Assembly (NCBI RefSeq): GCF_004216475.1
Contig: NZ_CP022303.1
Location: 4,733,309 to 4,797,308, forward strand
DNA from: Thalassococcus sp. S3
GTDB lineage: Bacteria > Pseudomonadota > Alphaproteobacteria > Rhodobacterales > Rhodobacteraceae
Reading direction: 5' to 3'
DNA length: 64,000 nt
The translations under genes were made by a program, and so were the position numbers. Numbering within the stretch: the first letter of the stretch is position 1; the number at the start of each line of letters is the position of its first letter. Below, in pieces: positions 55,274 through 64,000 of this stretch. The notes under the pieces are model-generated. The model had not been told where the DNA came from. It saw only the letters and a program-made list of their open reading frames with translations, and did not search any database.

Positions 55274-56429
55274 GGACTGGCAGCTTGGCGGCTTTGGCCT
55301 TTACATCCACTGGCCCTTTTGCAAGGCCAAGTGCCCCTATTGTGATTTCAACAGCCATGTCTCTCGCCGGATTGACCAGACCCGCTGGACCGACGCTTAC
55401 CTGAGAGAGATTGACCGCGTCGCGAAAGACACGTCCGGGCGGGTTTTGAACACGGTTTTCTTTGGGGGCGGAACGCCCAGCCTGATGGCACCGGAAACGG
55501 TTGATGCGATCCTGGACCGCATCAGGTCAAGCTGGACGATGGCGAACGACATTGAAGTCACGCTGGAGGCCAATCCAGGCTCCGTCGAGGCGGGACGCTT
55601 TGCAGGATATCGCGACGCCGGAGTGAACCGGATATCCATGGGCATTCAGGCGCTGAATGACGAAGATCTCAAGCGATTGGGTCGCATCCATACCGTCAGG
55701 GAGGCACGGCAGGCCTTCGATGTCGCGCGATACTGCTTCGACCGGGTCAGCTTTGACCTTATATATGCGCGTCAAAACCAGACACTTTCAGACTGGCAGA
55801 CCGAATTGACCGATGCCATGTCCATGGCCGTCGATCATTTATCGCTCTATCAGCTCACAATCGAAGATGGCACGGCCTTTGGCGACAGATATCAGGCTGG
55901 GCGCTTGCGCGGGCTTCCAAAGGATGACCTGGCCGCAGACATGTACCAGATCACCCAGGACATGTGTGCCAAGAACGGATTTCCGCGCTACGAAGTATCG
56001 AACCACGCGAGACCGGGCGCTGAATCACGTCACAACATGATCTATTGGAGCGGCGGCGACTACCTTGGCATCGGCCCCGGCGCCCATGGTCGGGTGACGC
56101 TAAACGGGCAACGTCATGCAACAGAAGCGATCCGCAACCCCACACCTTGGCTAGACCGTGTCACGGCAGGCGAAGACTGTACGACCCGAGAGACGCTGAG
56201 CCAGACCGAAGTGGCTGAAGAATACGTCATGATGGGCTTAAGAGTCAATCAAGGTATTGATTTAAAACGATATTATCAGATAACCGGCCAAGACTTGCCA
56301 GAGGGGGCCCTGTCCAAACTCCTTGAGCTTGGTCTGCTGGACAGGGACGGAGACGTGCTTCGATCCACCCACGCTGGCATGCTTGTTCTCAACAGCGTGA
56401 TCGCCGAGCTGCTGACGTCTCAGGCCTGA
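55266..56429 (+). CDS. hemW: Heme chaperone HemW (radical SAM family)
   Basis: 387 residues from the probable TTG start 55266 ([18 protein letters not shown]), overlapping the end of rdgB. The radical SAM cysteines are in FCKAKCPYCDF (CxxxCxxC). This family was often called oxygen-independent coproporphyrinogen oxidase HemN, but HemW binds and delivers heme. Longer in-frame starts in the rdgB gene are possible. The 3' end overlaps parB. Confidence 0.9.
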   Translation: MVEDWQLGGFGLYIHWPFCKAKCPYCDFNSHVSRRIDQTRWTDAYLREIDRVAKDTSGRVLNTVFFGGGTPSLMAPETVDAILDRIRSSWTMANDIEVTLEANPGSVEAGRFAGYRDAGVNRISMGIQALNDEDLKRLGRIHTVREARQAFDVARYCFDRVSFDLIYARQNQTLSDWQTELTDAMSMAVDHLSLYQLTIEDGTAFGDRYQAGRLRGLPKDDLAADMYQITQDMCAKNGFPRYEVSNHARPGAESRHNMIYWSGGDYLGIGPGAHGRVTLNGQRHATEAIRNPTPWLDRVTAGEDCTTRETLSQTEVAEEYVMMGLRVNQGIDLKRYYQITGQDLPEGALSKLLELGLLDRDGDVLRSTHAGMLVLNSVIAELLTSQA

Positions 56430-57316
56430 CTGAGCAGCCGACAGAGCGTATCGAGATCATCAAGAGAGCTATACCGGATGGTCATTTCTCCAGCCTCCTG
56501 ACCTGGTTTGTGGGATAGCGAAACCTTCATTCTAAGATTGGCCGAAAGATCCCCTTCCAACGCCTTTGTGTCCGCGTCTTTCTCTGGGGCGGTTGCCTTG
56601 GGGGCGAGCTTTGGCGCTCCTTCGGTCGCCTGCTTCTTCACCAATTGCTCGGTCGCGCGAACAGACAAACCGCCCTTCAAAACCGCTTTGGCCAGGTCAG
56701 ACGGATTTTCGGACGTAATCAGCGCCCGTGCATGACCTGCCGAGAGATGCCCCTCTCGCAAAAGATCAAGAACATCCTCGGGCAATGACAGCAAGCGCAT
56801 CAGGTTGGCAATATGACTGCGACTTTTGCCCAGGGCTTCGGACAGCTTTTCCTGTGTATGCCCGAATTTCTCCATCAATTGCCGATAGCCCGCGGCTTCC
56901 TCGACCGCGTTCAGATCCGCCCTTTGGATGTTTTCGATAATCGCGACTTCCAGCACCTCGGTATCGTCAAAATACCGGACGATTACCGGTAGTTCGTGGA
57001 GTTGCGCTTGCTGGGCCGCGCGCCACCGACGTTCGCCGGCCACGATCTCGTATTGATCGGGCTCTCGCGGACGAACGATCAAGGGTTGAATAACCCCTTT
57101 TTGACGAATGGAATTCGTAAGATCGTCCAGGTCGTCTTGCGAAAAGCGGCGCCGGGGCTGGTCCGGATTGGCCACAATTTTTTCGATGGGGATCATCTGA
57201 TCAGCGCGACGCGGTGCTGCTGCGCCAGCCTGGGACGGTTCCGGTCCAACATCCGCCATAAGGGCTGACAACCCGCGGCCAAGCCCCCGGGACTTGTTTG
57301 TTTTCTTTTCGCTCAC
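56420..57316 (-). CDS. parB: Chromosome partitioning protein ParB
   Basis: CTP-dependent clamp that loads at parS and spreads. 298 residues, GTG start 57316 with GGAGG. The CTP-binding box GERRWRAAQQA is near residues 97-107 and the DNA-binding helix-turn-helix (KLSEALGKSRSHIANLMRLL) is near 155-174. The C-terminal dimerisation region ends the protein. It follows parA and shares its operon. Confidence 0.95.
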   Translation of the reverse strand: MSEKKTNKSRGLGRGLSALMADVGPEPSQAGAAAPRRADQMIPIEKIVANPDQPRRRFSQDDLDDLTNSIRQKGVIQPLIVRPREPDQYEIVAGERRWRAAQQAQLHELPVIVRYFDDTEVLEVAIIENIQRADLNAVEEAAGYRQLMEKFGHTQEKLSEALGKSRSHIANLMRLLSLPEDVLDLLREGHLSAGHARALITSENPSDLAKAVLKGGLSVRATEQLVKKQATEGAPKLAPKATAPEKDADTKALEGDLSANLRMKVSLSHKPGQEAGEMTIRYSSLDDLDTLCRLLSQA

Positions 57317-57335
57317 CGCTCCCTCCGTTCGCCGC

Positions 57336-58145
57336 CTATGCGGCTGCCTGTTTGTGTTTATCTACGACTTCTCGCGCAAGCGACCGGTAGGCCCGCGCGC
57401 CCTGCGATGCTGGATCATAACTCAAAACCGGAAGCGCGAAGGAGGGTGCCTCACTTACTCGCACGTTGCGTGGGATCACGGTTTCGAACACCAGATCACC
57501 CAGATTATCACGCGCATCCTGCTCCACCTGCTGAGACAGGTTGTTGCGCCGGTCGAACATCGTCAGCACGACACCCTCGATCCGCAGGTCGGGATTGGCT
57601 GTCTGCCGAACCTCGCGGATTGTCAACATTAACTGGGACAGCCCTTCCAAAGCAAAGAACTCGCTTTGCAGCGGAACGAGCACGGAATGCGCGGCCACCA
57701 TTGCGTTTACCGTCAACAGGTTGAGAGATGGTGGGCAATCAATCAAGATATAGTCCCAGCGATAGGCATCCATCGCGGTTTGCCGTAACGCGTCATGAAG
57801 CAGGAAGCTCCGTTTTTCGTTCGATATAAGTTCGATATCGGCCGAGCTTAGATCGACCGTCGCCGCGATGATCGAAAGTCCTTCTATCTCCGTTTCCTGG
57901 ATAACCTCTTCGAGGGGCGCGTCATCGACAAGCAATTCGTATGTGGTAAAGCTGCGCTCGTCATTTTCAATACCCAGGCCGGTCGATGCATTGCCTTGCG
58001 GGTCAAGATCCACAACCAGCACACGCAGTCGAAGCTCCACCAGCGCAGCCGCCAGATTGATCGCGGTTGTCGTCTTTCCCACTCCGCCTTTCTGGTTTGC
58101 CACCGCAATGATCTTTGGCCCTGCCGGCCGCGAAAGGTCAGACAC
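57336..58145 (-). CDS. parA: Chromosome partitioning ATPase ParA
   Basis: Deviant Walker-A ATPase that moves ParB-parS complexes. 269 residues, GTG start 58145 with AAGGAG; NQKGGVGKTTTAINLA (residues 17-32) and the ILIDCPPSLN box. It overlaps the rsmG stop by 8 bases and precedes parB by 19 bases. Confidence 0.95.
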   Translation of the reverse strand: MSDLSRPAGPKIIAVANQKGGVGKTTTAINLAAALVELRLRVLVVDLDPQGNASTGLGIENDERSFTTYELLVDDAPLEEVIQETEIEGLSIIAATVDLSSADIELISNEKRSFLLHDALRQTAMDAYRWDYILIDCPPSLNLLTVNAMVAAHSVLVPLQSEFFALEGLSQLMLTIREVRQTANPDLRIEGVVLTMFDRRNNLSQQVEQDARDNLGDLVFETVIPRNVRVSEAPSFALPVLSYDPASQGARAYRSLAREVVDKHKQAAA

Positions 58146-58749
58146 GCGAGAGCTCCTTTATTCTCAGGATGACGGCCTTGGATTGTGTCTTGCTTTCTAT
58201 CGCGTCGAAATCAAAACGCCAATGCTGCTGGGCCTCTGCCACCTCTGTTTTCCAGGTCTCGCCCTTTAGAAAAAGGGCTTCCCCGGCGGAAGAAAGGTGA
58301 TATTTCGCGAAGGAAAGAAGGTCTGTCAGATGGGTCAGCGCTCTCGCGGACACCACATCTGCCGATAAAGGCGGAACATCCATGATCCGTTTTGCGTGCA
58401 CCTCACAATTAAGATCGAGGTCTCTTGCAACCGTTCTTAGGAAAGCCGCCTTTCTTTGATCGCTCTCCACCAAATGCACATGCGTATGCGGTAAGGCAAT
58501 CGCCGCCACCATCCCAGGAAACCCCCCGCCACTTCCAAGATCGCACCATGTTTTCGGATGACCTGCATGTGGCACAATCTGCAGAGAATCCATCATGTGA
58601 CGTGTCCACAGATGATCAATGCTTGCTTTGGACACCAGATTGATCTTCGGGTTCCACTTCCGCAGCAGCGCTTCAAAAGCCTTCAACCGATCGGATGTTT
58701 CACGTGAAACATCGAGCGCACTATCCACGTCTATCTTTTCTGTGCTCAT
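58138..58749 (-). CDS. rsmG: 16S rRNA (guanine527-N7)-methyltransferase RsmG
   Basis: 203 residues with the SAM motif [18 protein letters not shown] near 70-87. Its start overlaps the mnmG stop (ATGA) and its stop overlaps the parA start. A perfect parS palindrome lies in codons coding DVSRET near its start, so its DNA also acts as a ParB loading site. Confidence 0.95.
   Translation of the reverse strand: MSTEKIDVDSALDVSRETSDRLKAFEALLRKWNPKINLVSKASIDHLWTRHMMDSLQIVPHAGHPKTWCDLGSGGGFPGMVAAIALPHTHVHLVESDQRKAAFLRTVARDLDLNCEVHAKRIMDVPPLSADVVSARALTHLTDLLSFAKYHLSSAGEALFLKGETWKTEVAEAQQHWRFDFDAIESKTQSKAVILRIKELSRV
58696..58711. other. parS centromere-like site inside rsmG
   Basis: TGTTTCACGTGAAACA, the exact canonical parS sequence. 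It is within the first codons of rsmG (reading DVSRET), 550 bases from parA. Confidence 0.92.
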
Positions 58750-60614
58750 GCGGATCGCGGCGCACGCGCACGGCGCAATCTTGCAAGAAGCAGCGCTAAC
58801 GCAGCGGGCGTCATCCCGTCGATACGCGCGGCCTGCGCCAGGTTGGATGGGCGAGCCCTGCTGAGCTTCTCCCGCAATTCTTTTGAGAGCCCCTCGATAT
58901 GCTCAAATTCGAAGTCGAGAGAGATTGGCTGATCCTCATCACGGCGAAGGGCTTCGACGTCCCGCTTTTGTCGCTCAATGTAATTGGCATAGAGCGCATC
59001 CCGCTCGATCTGACGTCGCGTGGGCTCATCTACCGTGTCGAGATCAGACACCAGAGGGATAAGATCCTCGAAACTGACATCTGGAAATGCCAGAACCGCA
59101 AATGCCGTCCGCTTATTACCGTCTTGATTTACAGCAATCCCCGCCTTCAAAACCTCCTTCGGTGTGAAAGACGCCTCCAATAGCTCCCTGGCCCTTTCCA
59201 GACGCTCCATTTTTTCGCCAAAGACCCGCTCGCGGTCTGGACCAATGCACCCAAGATCAAGCCCCAAGGGAGTAAGCCGCTGATCCGCGTTATCAGCCCT
59301 CAAGGACAGACGGAACTCCGCCCGGGAGGTGAACATCCGATACGGCTCCGTCACGCCACGGCTTGTCAAGTCGTCGATCATCACGCCAATGTAACTGTCG
59401 GTCCGACTGAACGTCACGGCTTCCTGTCCTCTGACAGAGCGTGCTGCGTTTAGCCCCGCTACCAGCCCTTGCGCGGCAGCTTCCTCGTATCCCGTTGTTC
59501 CGTTGATTTGACCGGCAAGGAAAAGGCCAGGAACGTCCTTCACCTCCAGCTGCGATGTCAGCGATCTTGGGTCGACGTAGTCGTATTCAATAGCATAGCC
59601 GGGCTGGAGAATAACGGCCTCTTCCAGTCCCTCAATCGAATGCACATACGCTTCCTGCACATCTTCAGGCAACGACGTCGAAATGCCGTTTGGATATATC
59701 GTGTGATCGTCAGCGCCCTCAGGCTCCAGAAAGATTTGGTGAGAAGTCTTTTCCGCGAACCGCACGATCTTGTCTTCGATCGATGGGCAATAGCGTGGAC
59801 CGACCCCATCGATATGTCCTCCATACATCGCCGACCGACCTAGATTGTTCTCGATAATTTCATGGGTTCTCGGGTTCGTATGCGTGATCCCGCAGGAGAT
59901 TTGCCGGGCGTGGGTCTTAGAGGTCAGAAAAGAGAAGAACGTCGGATCCTCGTCCCCTGGCTGACGGTCGAGTATGTCCCAACGAATCGTTCGCCCGTCC
60001 AATCGCGGTGGCGTTCCGGTTTTCAGTCGACCCAAAGGCAAGCCGTACCCATCAATCCGCTCTGCCAGCTTAATGGACGGCTTGTCGCCCATTCGCCCAC
60101 CAGGGCGCGCGACATCGCCGATATGGATGACGCCCCTTAGGAAGGTGCCGGTGGTCAATACGACCGCTCCGGCATCTAGGGTTACGCCATCTGCCAACTC
60201 GACGCCGCAAATACGCCCCTCTCTTTCCAGAAGGTCCACGACCTCACCTTCGATGATATCCAGATTTGGAAGTGCCTCCATCGCCTTCAACATCTCGGTT
60301 CGATATATCGCCCGATCTGCCTGAGCGCGGGGCCCTTGAACAGCTGGTCCTTTGCGTCGGTTGAGCAAGCGAAACTGAATACCGGCGCGGTCGGCAACCC
60401 TGCCCATAACCCCGTCTAGCGCGTCTATCTCCCTGACCAAATGGCCTTTTCCAAGACCACCGATGGCTGGATTGCAGGACATGACGCCTATCCCGTTCTT
60501 CTTGAGCGTGACAAGCGCGGTTTTGGCATTCAGGCGTGCCGCAGCATGCGCTGCTTCGGCGCCTGCGTGACCTCCCCCAATGACAATCACATCGAATTGT
60601 TTCACGTGAAACAC
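58746..60614 (-). CDS. mnmG: tRNA uridine-5-carboxymethylaminomethyl modification enzyme MnmG (GidA)
   Basis: FAD protein that with MnmE modifies U34 of tRNAs. 622 residues from GTG 60614; [22 protein letters not shown] with the FAD motif GGGHAGAE near residue 12, then GTFLRG. The first codons are parS itself. An internal GTG at 60605 within parS is a possible alternative start. It is 3 bases after mnmE and overlaps rsmG. Confidence 0.94.
   Translation of the reverse strand: MFHVKQFDVIVIGGGHAGAEAAHAAARLNAKTALVTLKKNGIGVMSCNPAIGGLGKGHLVREIDALDGVMGRVADRAGIQFRLLNRRKGPAVQGPRAQADRAIYRTEMLKAMEALPNLDIIEGEVVDLLEREGRICGVELADGVTLDAGAVVLTTGTFLRGVIHIGDVARPGGRMGDKPSIKLAERIDGYGLPLGRLKTGTPPRLDGRTIRWDILDRQPGDEDPTFFSFLTSKTHARQISCGITHTNPRTHEIIENNLGRSAMYGGHIDGVGPRYCPSIEDKIVRFAEKTSHQIFLEPEGADDHTIYPNGISTSLPEDVQEAYVHSIEGLEEAVILQPGYAIEYDYVDPRSLTSQLEVKDVPGLFLAGQINGTTGYEEAAAQGLVAGLNAARSVRGQEAVTFSRTDSYIGVMIDDLTSRGVTEPYRMFTSRAEFRLSLRADNADQRLTPLGLDLGCIGPDRERVFGEKMERLERARELLEASFTPKEVLKAGIAVNQDGNKRTAFAVLAFPDVSFEDLIPLVSDLDTVDEPTRRQIERDALYANYIERQKRDVEALRRDEDQPISLDFEFEHIEGLSKELREKLSRARPSNLAQAARIDGMTPAALALLLARLRRARAPRSA
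60598..60613. other. parS site at the start of mnmG
   Basis: TGTTTCACGTGAAACA, identical to the first site, lies directly inside the first codons of mnmG, overlapping its start region. ParB loading here could affect mnmG expression. The two sites are 1.9 kb apart. Confidence 0.92.
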
Positions 60615-60617
60615 TCC

Positions 60618-61901
60618 TCACTTTCCAAGGCAGAAACTTGAAAAGATTTCGTCCAAGAGATTTTCGACATCCACACGACCGATCAACGCTTCTAGGGCGC
60701 GAACCGCTGACCGTATATGTTCCGCTACAAGATCATACGAATCCGGTCCATCTTCAAGAAGAGTCTCCGCATTCCGCAGCGCGTCTCTCGCCCGGTCCAA
60801 CGCATCCTTGTGGCGTTGCCGCGACGCTAGGCCCACGCCCATGGTGCGGTTTCTCAGCGTCTCCCCAATCTCTTTGATGAGAAGATCCACACCCTCGCCC
60901 GTCTTTCCGGAGATTGCGCCGTCGGAATTCTGGACAAGATCTGCCTTCGGTCGCCGAACAATATCGTCGTCGCGAATGTCCATGCCAACCGTCGTGAGAT
61001 CATCGACCAGGAAAACCCGAAGATCTGCAGCTGACGCGCGCTCCCGTGCTTTCTCGATCCCGAGACTTTCCACAAAGTCAGCCGTGTCTCGCAGACCTGC
61101 CGTATCCAGCAAGGTAACCGGCAGGCCGTCCAAATCCATACGTACTTCAATCACATCGCGCGTCGTTCCCGCATATTCAGATGTGATCGCCGCCTCACGG
61201 CCCGCTAACATGTTCAAAAGTGTGGACTTGCCCGCATTCGGTGGGCCCACAATCGCGACCTCGAACCCCGTCCTGATGCGTTCCGCGATACCAACGCCCG
61301 CGCTCTGTTCTGCGATGTCAACGGCGACGTTCTTAAGCAATTCGCTCACCTCTGGCGTGACATCGGTTGGAACATCTTCATCCGCGAAATCTATGACAGC
61401 TTCGATAAGGGACGCCGCCCGGATCAGGTCCACACGCCAGGTCCGCGTCCGCTGCCCCAAAGCGCCCGACAAGGTTTGCTGCGCCTGGCGCCGCTGAAAA
61501 TCCGTCTCCGCGTCAATGAGATCGGCCAGCCCCTCCACCTGGGCGAGGTCGAGCTTTCCGTTCTCCAATGCACGCCGCGTGAACTCCCCCGGCTCCGCCA
61601 GCCTTGCAGAGGACGTTGCCAAAACTTGCAGCATCCGGACGACCACGGCGGTACTGCCGTGAAGATGAAACTCAATGACGTCTTCGCCGGTAAAGCTGTG
61701 TGGCGCATCAAATCGCAGCACCAATGCTTCGTCGATCAGCTCTCCATCAAGATCACGCAATTTCCGCAAAGCTGGCTCGCGACCAGCAGGCAGATGTTTT
61801 GCGACTTGTCTTGCAACGACATGCGCGTCAGATCCGGACAACCGAACGACAGCAACACCCGCTTTGCCTTGCGCTGTCGCCAGGGCAAAGATCGTATCCA
61901 T
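60618..61901 (-). CDS. mnmE: tRNA modification GTPase MnmE (TrmE)
   Basis: 427 residues: an N-terminal tetrahydrofolate-binding domain, helical middle, G domain with GPPNAGKST near residue 218, and the C-terminal FCLGK motif. Works with MnmG on tRNA wobble uridines. The gene is in the order rho-mnmE-mnmG-rsmG-parA-parB, all on the minus strand, which is typical of the alphaproteobacterial origin region. Confidence 0.96.
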   Translation of the reverse strand: MDTIFALATAQGKAGVAVVRLSGSDAHVVARQVAKHLPAGREPALRKLRDLDGELIDEALVLRFDAPHSFTGEDVIEFHLHGSTAVVVRMLQVLATSSARLAEPGEFTRRALENGKLDLAQVEGLADLIDAETDFQRRQAQQTLSGALGQRTRTWRVDLIRAASLIEAVIDFADEDVPTDVTPEVSELLKNVAVDIAEQSAGVGIAERIRTGFEVAIVGPPNAGKSTLLNMLAGREAAITSEYAGTTRDVIEVRMDLDGLPVTLLDTAGLRDTADFVESLGIEKARERASAADLRVFLVDDLTTVGMDIRDDDIVRRPKADLVQNSDGAISGKTGEGVDLLIKEIGETLRNRTMGVGLASRQRHKDALDRARDALRNAETLLEDGPDSYDLVAEHIRSAVRALEALIGRVDVENLLDEIFSSFCLGK

Positions 61902-61934
61902 CTCGCATGACCCTTACTTGCGTTAAGATACCCG

Positions 61935-63206
61935 CTAGGTATTCATCGAGTCGAAGAATTCCGAGTTCGTCTTGGTCTGCTTCAATTTCGAAATCAGGAA
62001 TTCAATAGCGTCCGTGGTTCCCATCGGGTTCAGGATCCGGCGCAAGACAAAGGTTTTCTGCAAGTCGATCTTGTCGACCAGCAGATCTTCTTTCCGCGTA
62101 CCCGATTTCAGAATATCAATCGCCGGGAAGACACGCTTGTCTGCGATCTTGCGATCCAGGACGATTTCCGAGTTACCGGTGCCTTTGAATTCTTCGAAGA
62201 TGACTTCGTCCATCCGGCTGCCTGTATCGATGAGAGCTGTCGCGATGATGGTGAGGGAGCCGCCTTCCTCGATGTTCCGCGCCGCGCCAAAGAACCGCTT
62301 TGGCCGTTGCAAAGCGTTCGCATCGACACCACCCGTCAAAACCTTGCCCGACGATGGGACAACAGTGTTGAAGGCCCTACCAAGTCTTGTGATGGAATCG
62401 AGAAGAATAACCACATCTCGTTTGTGTTCCACCAAGCGCTTGGCTTTTTCGATTACCATCTCGGACACGGCGACGTGACGCGTTGCGGGCTCGTCGAAGG
62501 TGGAAGAGATCACCTCCCCTTTGACGGATCGCTGCATGTCCGTCACTTCCTCCGGGCGTTCGTCAATCAGAAGAACGATCAGATAGCATTCGGGATGGTT
62601 TTTCTCGATCGAGTTGGCGATGTTCTGAAGAAGAACTGTTTTACCCGTCCGCGGAGGCGCCACGATCAGTGAGCGTTGACCCTTGCCAATCGGAGAAACC
62701 AGGTCAATGATCCGGGCTGACCGGTCTTTGGTGGTCGGATCGTCGGTTTCCATCGTCAGACGCTCATCGGGATAGAGCGGGGTCAGGTTATCGAATGCGA
62801 TCTTGTGTCGGGCACGCTCCGGATCTTCGAAATTGATCTTTGTCGGGTTGGTCAGAGCGAAGTACCGCTCGTTATCGTTCGGCGCCTTGATGACACCTTC
62901 GATCGTGTCGCCTGTGCGCAGCGAAAACTGACGGATCATGTCGGGAGACACATAGATATCATCCGGACCCGGCAGATAGTTGGCTTCTGGGGATCGCAGA
63001 AATCCGAAACCGTCCTGAAGAACCTCCAACACGCCATCGCCGCTGATTTCCCAGCCTTCATCCGCGCGCTCGCGGAGGATCTGGAACATCATCTCGCCCT
63101 TGCGCATCGTCGAGGCGTTTTCGATCTCAAGATCCTCTGCCATGGACAAAAGATCCTTGGGGCTCTTCGCCTTGAGATCCGACAGGTTCAGGGATTCAGT
63201 TGACAT
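61935..63206 (-). CDS. rho: Transcription termination factor Rho
   Basis: 423-residue hexameric RNA helicase. The N-terminal RNA-binding domain (up to about 120, with [21 protein letters not shown]) precedes the ATPase with PPRTGKT near residue 180, and the R-loop region is intact. rho lies at the end of the minus-strand run, adjacent to hemJ. Confidence 0.97.
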   Translation of the reverse strand: MSTESLNLSDLKAKSPKDLLSMAEDLEIENASTMRKGEMMFQILRERADEGWEISGDGVLEVLQDGFGFLRSPEANYLPGPDDIYVSPDMIRQFSLRTGDTIEGVIKAPNDNERYFALTNPTKINFEDPERARHKIAFDNLTPLYPDERLTMETDDPTTKDRSARIIDLVSPIGKGQRSLIVAPPRTGKTVLLQNIANSIEKNHPECYLIVLLIDERPEEVTDMQRSVKGEVISSTFDEPATRHVAVSEMVIEKAKRLVEHKRDVVILLDSITRLGRAFNTVVPSSGKVLTGGVDANALQRPKRFFGAARNIEEGGSLTIIATALIDTGSRMDEVIFEEFKGTGNSEIVLDRKIADKRVFPAIDILKSGTRKEDLLVDKIDLQKTFVLRRILNPMGTTDAIEFLISKLKQTKTNSEFFDSMNT

Positions 63207-63331
63207 GGGGGTATACCTTATCGCGTCAGAGGAATGTCTGCGCGCTTTGTGTGTTATCTCTGGAAAGCGACGATCCCGGACGGGCGTCTTTAAGCGCTAG
63301 ATAAGCGCCGATCCGCGCTGAGTCAACGCAA

Positions 63332-63781
63332 TCAGAACTTCACCACCACGGAGATGACGATGACGAGCATCAAAACGGTGGGAACTTCGTTCATCATGCG
63401 GTACTGCCGCCCCGTCACGACATTGCTGCCCGCCAGAAGGTCCTTGCGTCTCAGGCCCAGCCAATGATGAAACCAGGTCATTGCCAGAACTGCCGCCGCT
63501 TTGGTCCAGGGCCAGACCGCACCCCAATCTACGATACCGGGGGTAAAAACCAGGGCGAGACCGAAAAGCCATGTGGCAATCATTGACGGGTTCATGATCA
63601 GACGAAGCAGCTTAAGCTCCATCATCTCGAAAATGGCCGGTGCCCCTTCAACCGTTGCCGCACGTTCGACGTGATGCACGAACAGCCTTGGAAGGTAAAA
63701 CAGCCCCGCCATCCAGGCGATCACGGACATGATATGAAATGCCTTGGTCCATGGGTAAGCAACGGAAAGGAGATCTGTCAT
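63332..63781 (-). CDS. hemJ: Protoporphyrinogen oxidase HemJ
   Basis: 149-residue membrane protein with four helices. FHIMSVIAWMAGLFYLPRL holds the heme/iron histidine, plus RHV, and other conserved residues of HemJ. This form oxidises protoporphyrinogen in bacteria lacking HemG or HemY. Start ATG 63781; the gap to rho is 125 bases. Confidence 0.9.
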   Translation of the reverse strand: MTDLLSVAYPWTKAFHIMSVIAWMAGLFYLPRLFVHHVERAATVEGAPAIFEMMELKLLRLIMNPSMIATWLFGLALVFTPGIVDWGAVWPWTKAAAVLAMTWFHHWLGLRRKDLLAGSNVVTGRQYRMMNEVPTVLMLVIVISVVVKF

Positions 63782-64000
63782 GTTATACTCATCTGCGCCA
63801 GCGACCCTTCCTACTCATAATATATATAAAGAAAAAGGATGATGATGATGTAGGGCCAGACCGGATCAGTGGATTATGACGTTTTCATGTCACTTATCCT
63901 GATCTGTGGACGATAAGGACATCCGTCAAACACTTGGGGAGTGTAACGTAATTAAAACAATATAAACAATAGCTTATCTATAGAATTTCCGGAGTAAGCC
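63782..64000. other. AT-rich intergenic region at the right edge, candidate origin-proximal
   Basis: 219 bases with no ORF of convincing length. It has AT-rich runs (around 63818-63835 and 63949-63985), GATGATGATG repeats, a possible weak DnaA-like box TGTGGACGA at 63905-63913 (two changes from TGTGGATAA), and ends in TTTCCGGAGTAAGCC, a likely ribosome-binding site for a plus-strand gene just beyond the window. Roseobacter genomes place oriC near hemJ/rho and maf. No perfect DnaA box is present, so this is only a candidate. Confidence 0.4.

Noticed and set aside
63896..63918. A perfect DnaA box in the right-edge region
   Set aside because: TTATCCTGA and TGTGGACGA each differ from TTATCCACA or TGTGGATAA by two or more bases, so this is only a weak hint.
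1..64000. tRNA, rRNA, CRISPR arrays, insertion sequences, prophage
   Set aside because: No T-loop type signatures, repeat-spacer arrays or transposase-like genes were found by eye on either strand.

Overview
The window is a GC-rich chromosomal segment of an alphaproteobacterium, most likely a marine Rhodobacteraceae (Roseobacter-group) member. The evidence is the gene order rho-mnmE-mnmG-rsmG-parA-parB-hemW-rdgB-rph-hrcA-grpE-mutS, the rimP-nusA-ylxR-infB operon, dnaK under an alphaproteobacterial RpoH-type promoter, and a roseobacter-type voltage-gated sodium channel. Coding density is very high. No mobile element, CRISPR array, prophage, tRNA or rRNA gene was recognised, and no gene-free stretch exceeds about 250 bases.

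Layout. 1-3.6 kb: heat-shock pair dnaK-dnaJ. 3.6-7.8 kb: a DUF2306 membrane protein, radC, a PstS-like/OmpA fusion protein and a secreted orphan. 7.9-13.5 kb: secA, a PpiC-type isomerase, argJ, mutT and a 44-residue ORF. 13.6-19 kb: the rimP-nusA-ylxR-infB operon (minus strand) with an attenuator-like hairpin in its leader. 19-26.3 kb: a short Tat-exported solute-binding protein coupled to pip, then ubiG, a MarR regulator, a nitrilase-family amidase, grxC, a ComF-like protein, a degenerate methyltransferase, hemH and a 60-residue exported peptide. 26.3-30.3 kb: two L,D-transpeptidases around a CAP lipoprotein, a NavBac channel and an RNA m5U methyltransferase. 30.3-39.2 kb: two coupled ABC exporters, cca, a CoA-type Nudix hydrolase, hslO, another Nudix hydrolase, and a divergent PP2C-response-regulator/HPt pair. 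39.2-49.4 kb: metabolic genes (SDR, ilvA, argG, a class IV aminotransferase with a sulfotransferase-like partner, a signal-bearing msrA, a PfkB kinase, maeB). 49.5-64 kb: mutS, grpE, hrcA, rph, rdgB, hemW, parB, parA, rsmG, mnmG, mnmE, rho, hemJ and an AT-rich region at the right edge.

How the parts work together. Protein quality control is spread over dnaK/dnaJ, grpE, hrcA, hslO, secA and a PpiC foldase. The right-hand third looks replication-origin proximal. parA/parB lie beside two perfect 16-bp parS palindromes, one inside rsmG and one at the very start of mnmG, and the terminal 200 bases are AT-rich next to hemJ/rho, as expected near an alphaproteobacterial oriC.

The most interesting leads are the following. 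(a) A PP2C response regulator and an HPt protein are divergent across an intergenic region with CtrA-like half-sites, reminiscent of the partner-switching input that affects gene transfer agent production in Rhodobacterales; similar half-sites sit near radC and the comF-like gene. (b) Two small ORFs (44 and 60 codons) have good ribosome-binding sites. (c) There is a terminator-like hairpin immediately before rimP. (d) The PstS-like/OmpA fusion has no transporter nearby. (e) Several perfect palindromes lie in intergenic regions. Start codons were adjusted on ribosome-binding sites and family N-termini; GTG or TTG starts are inferred for several genes.
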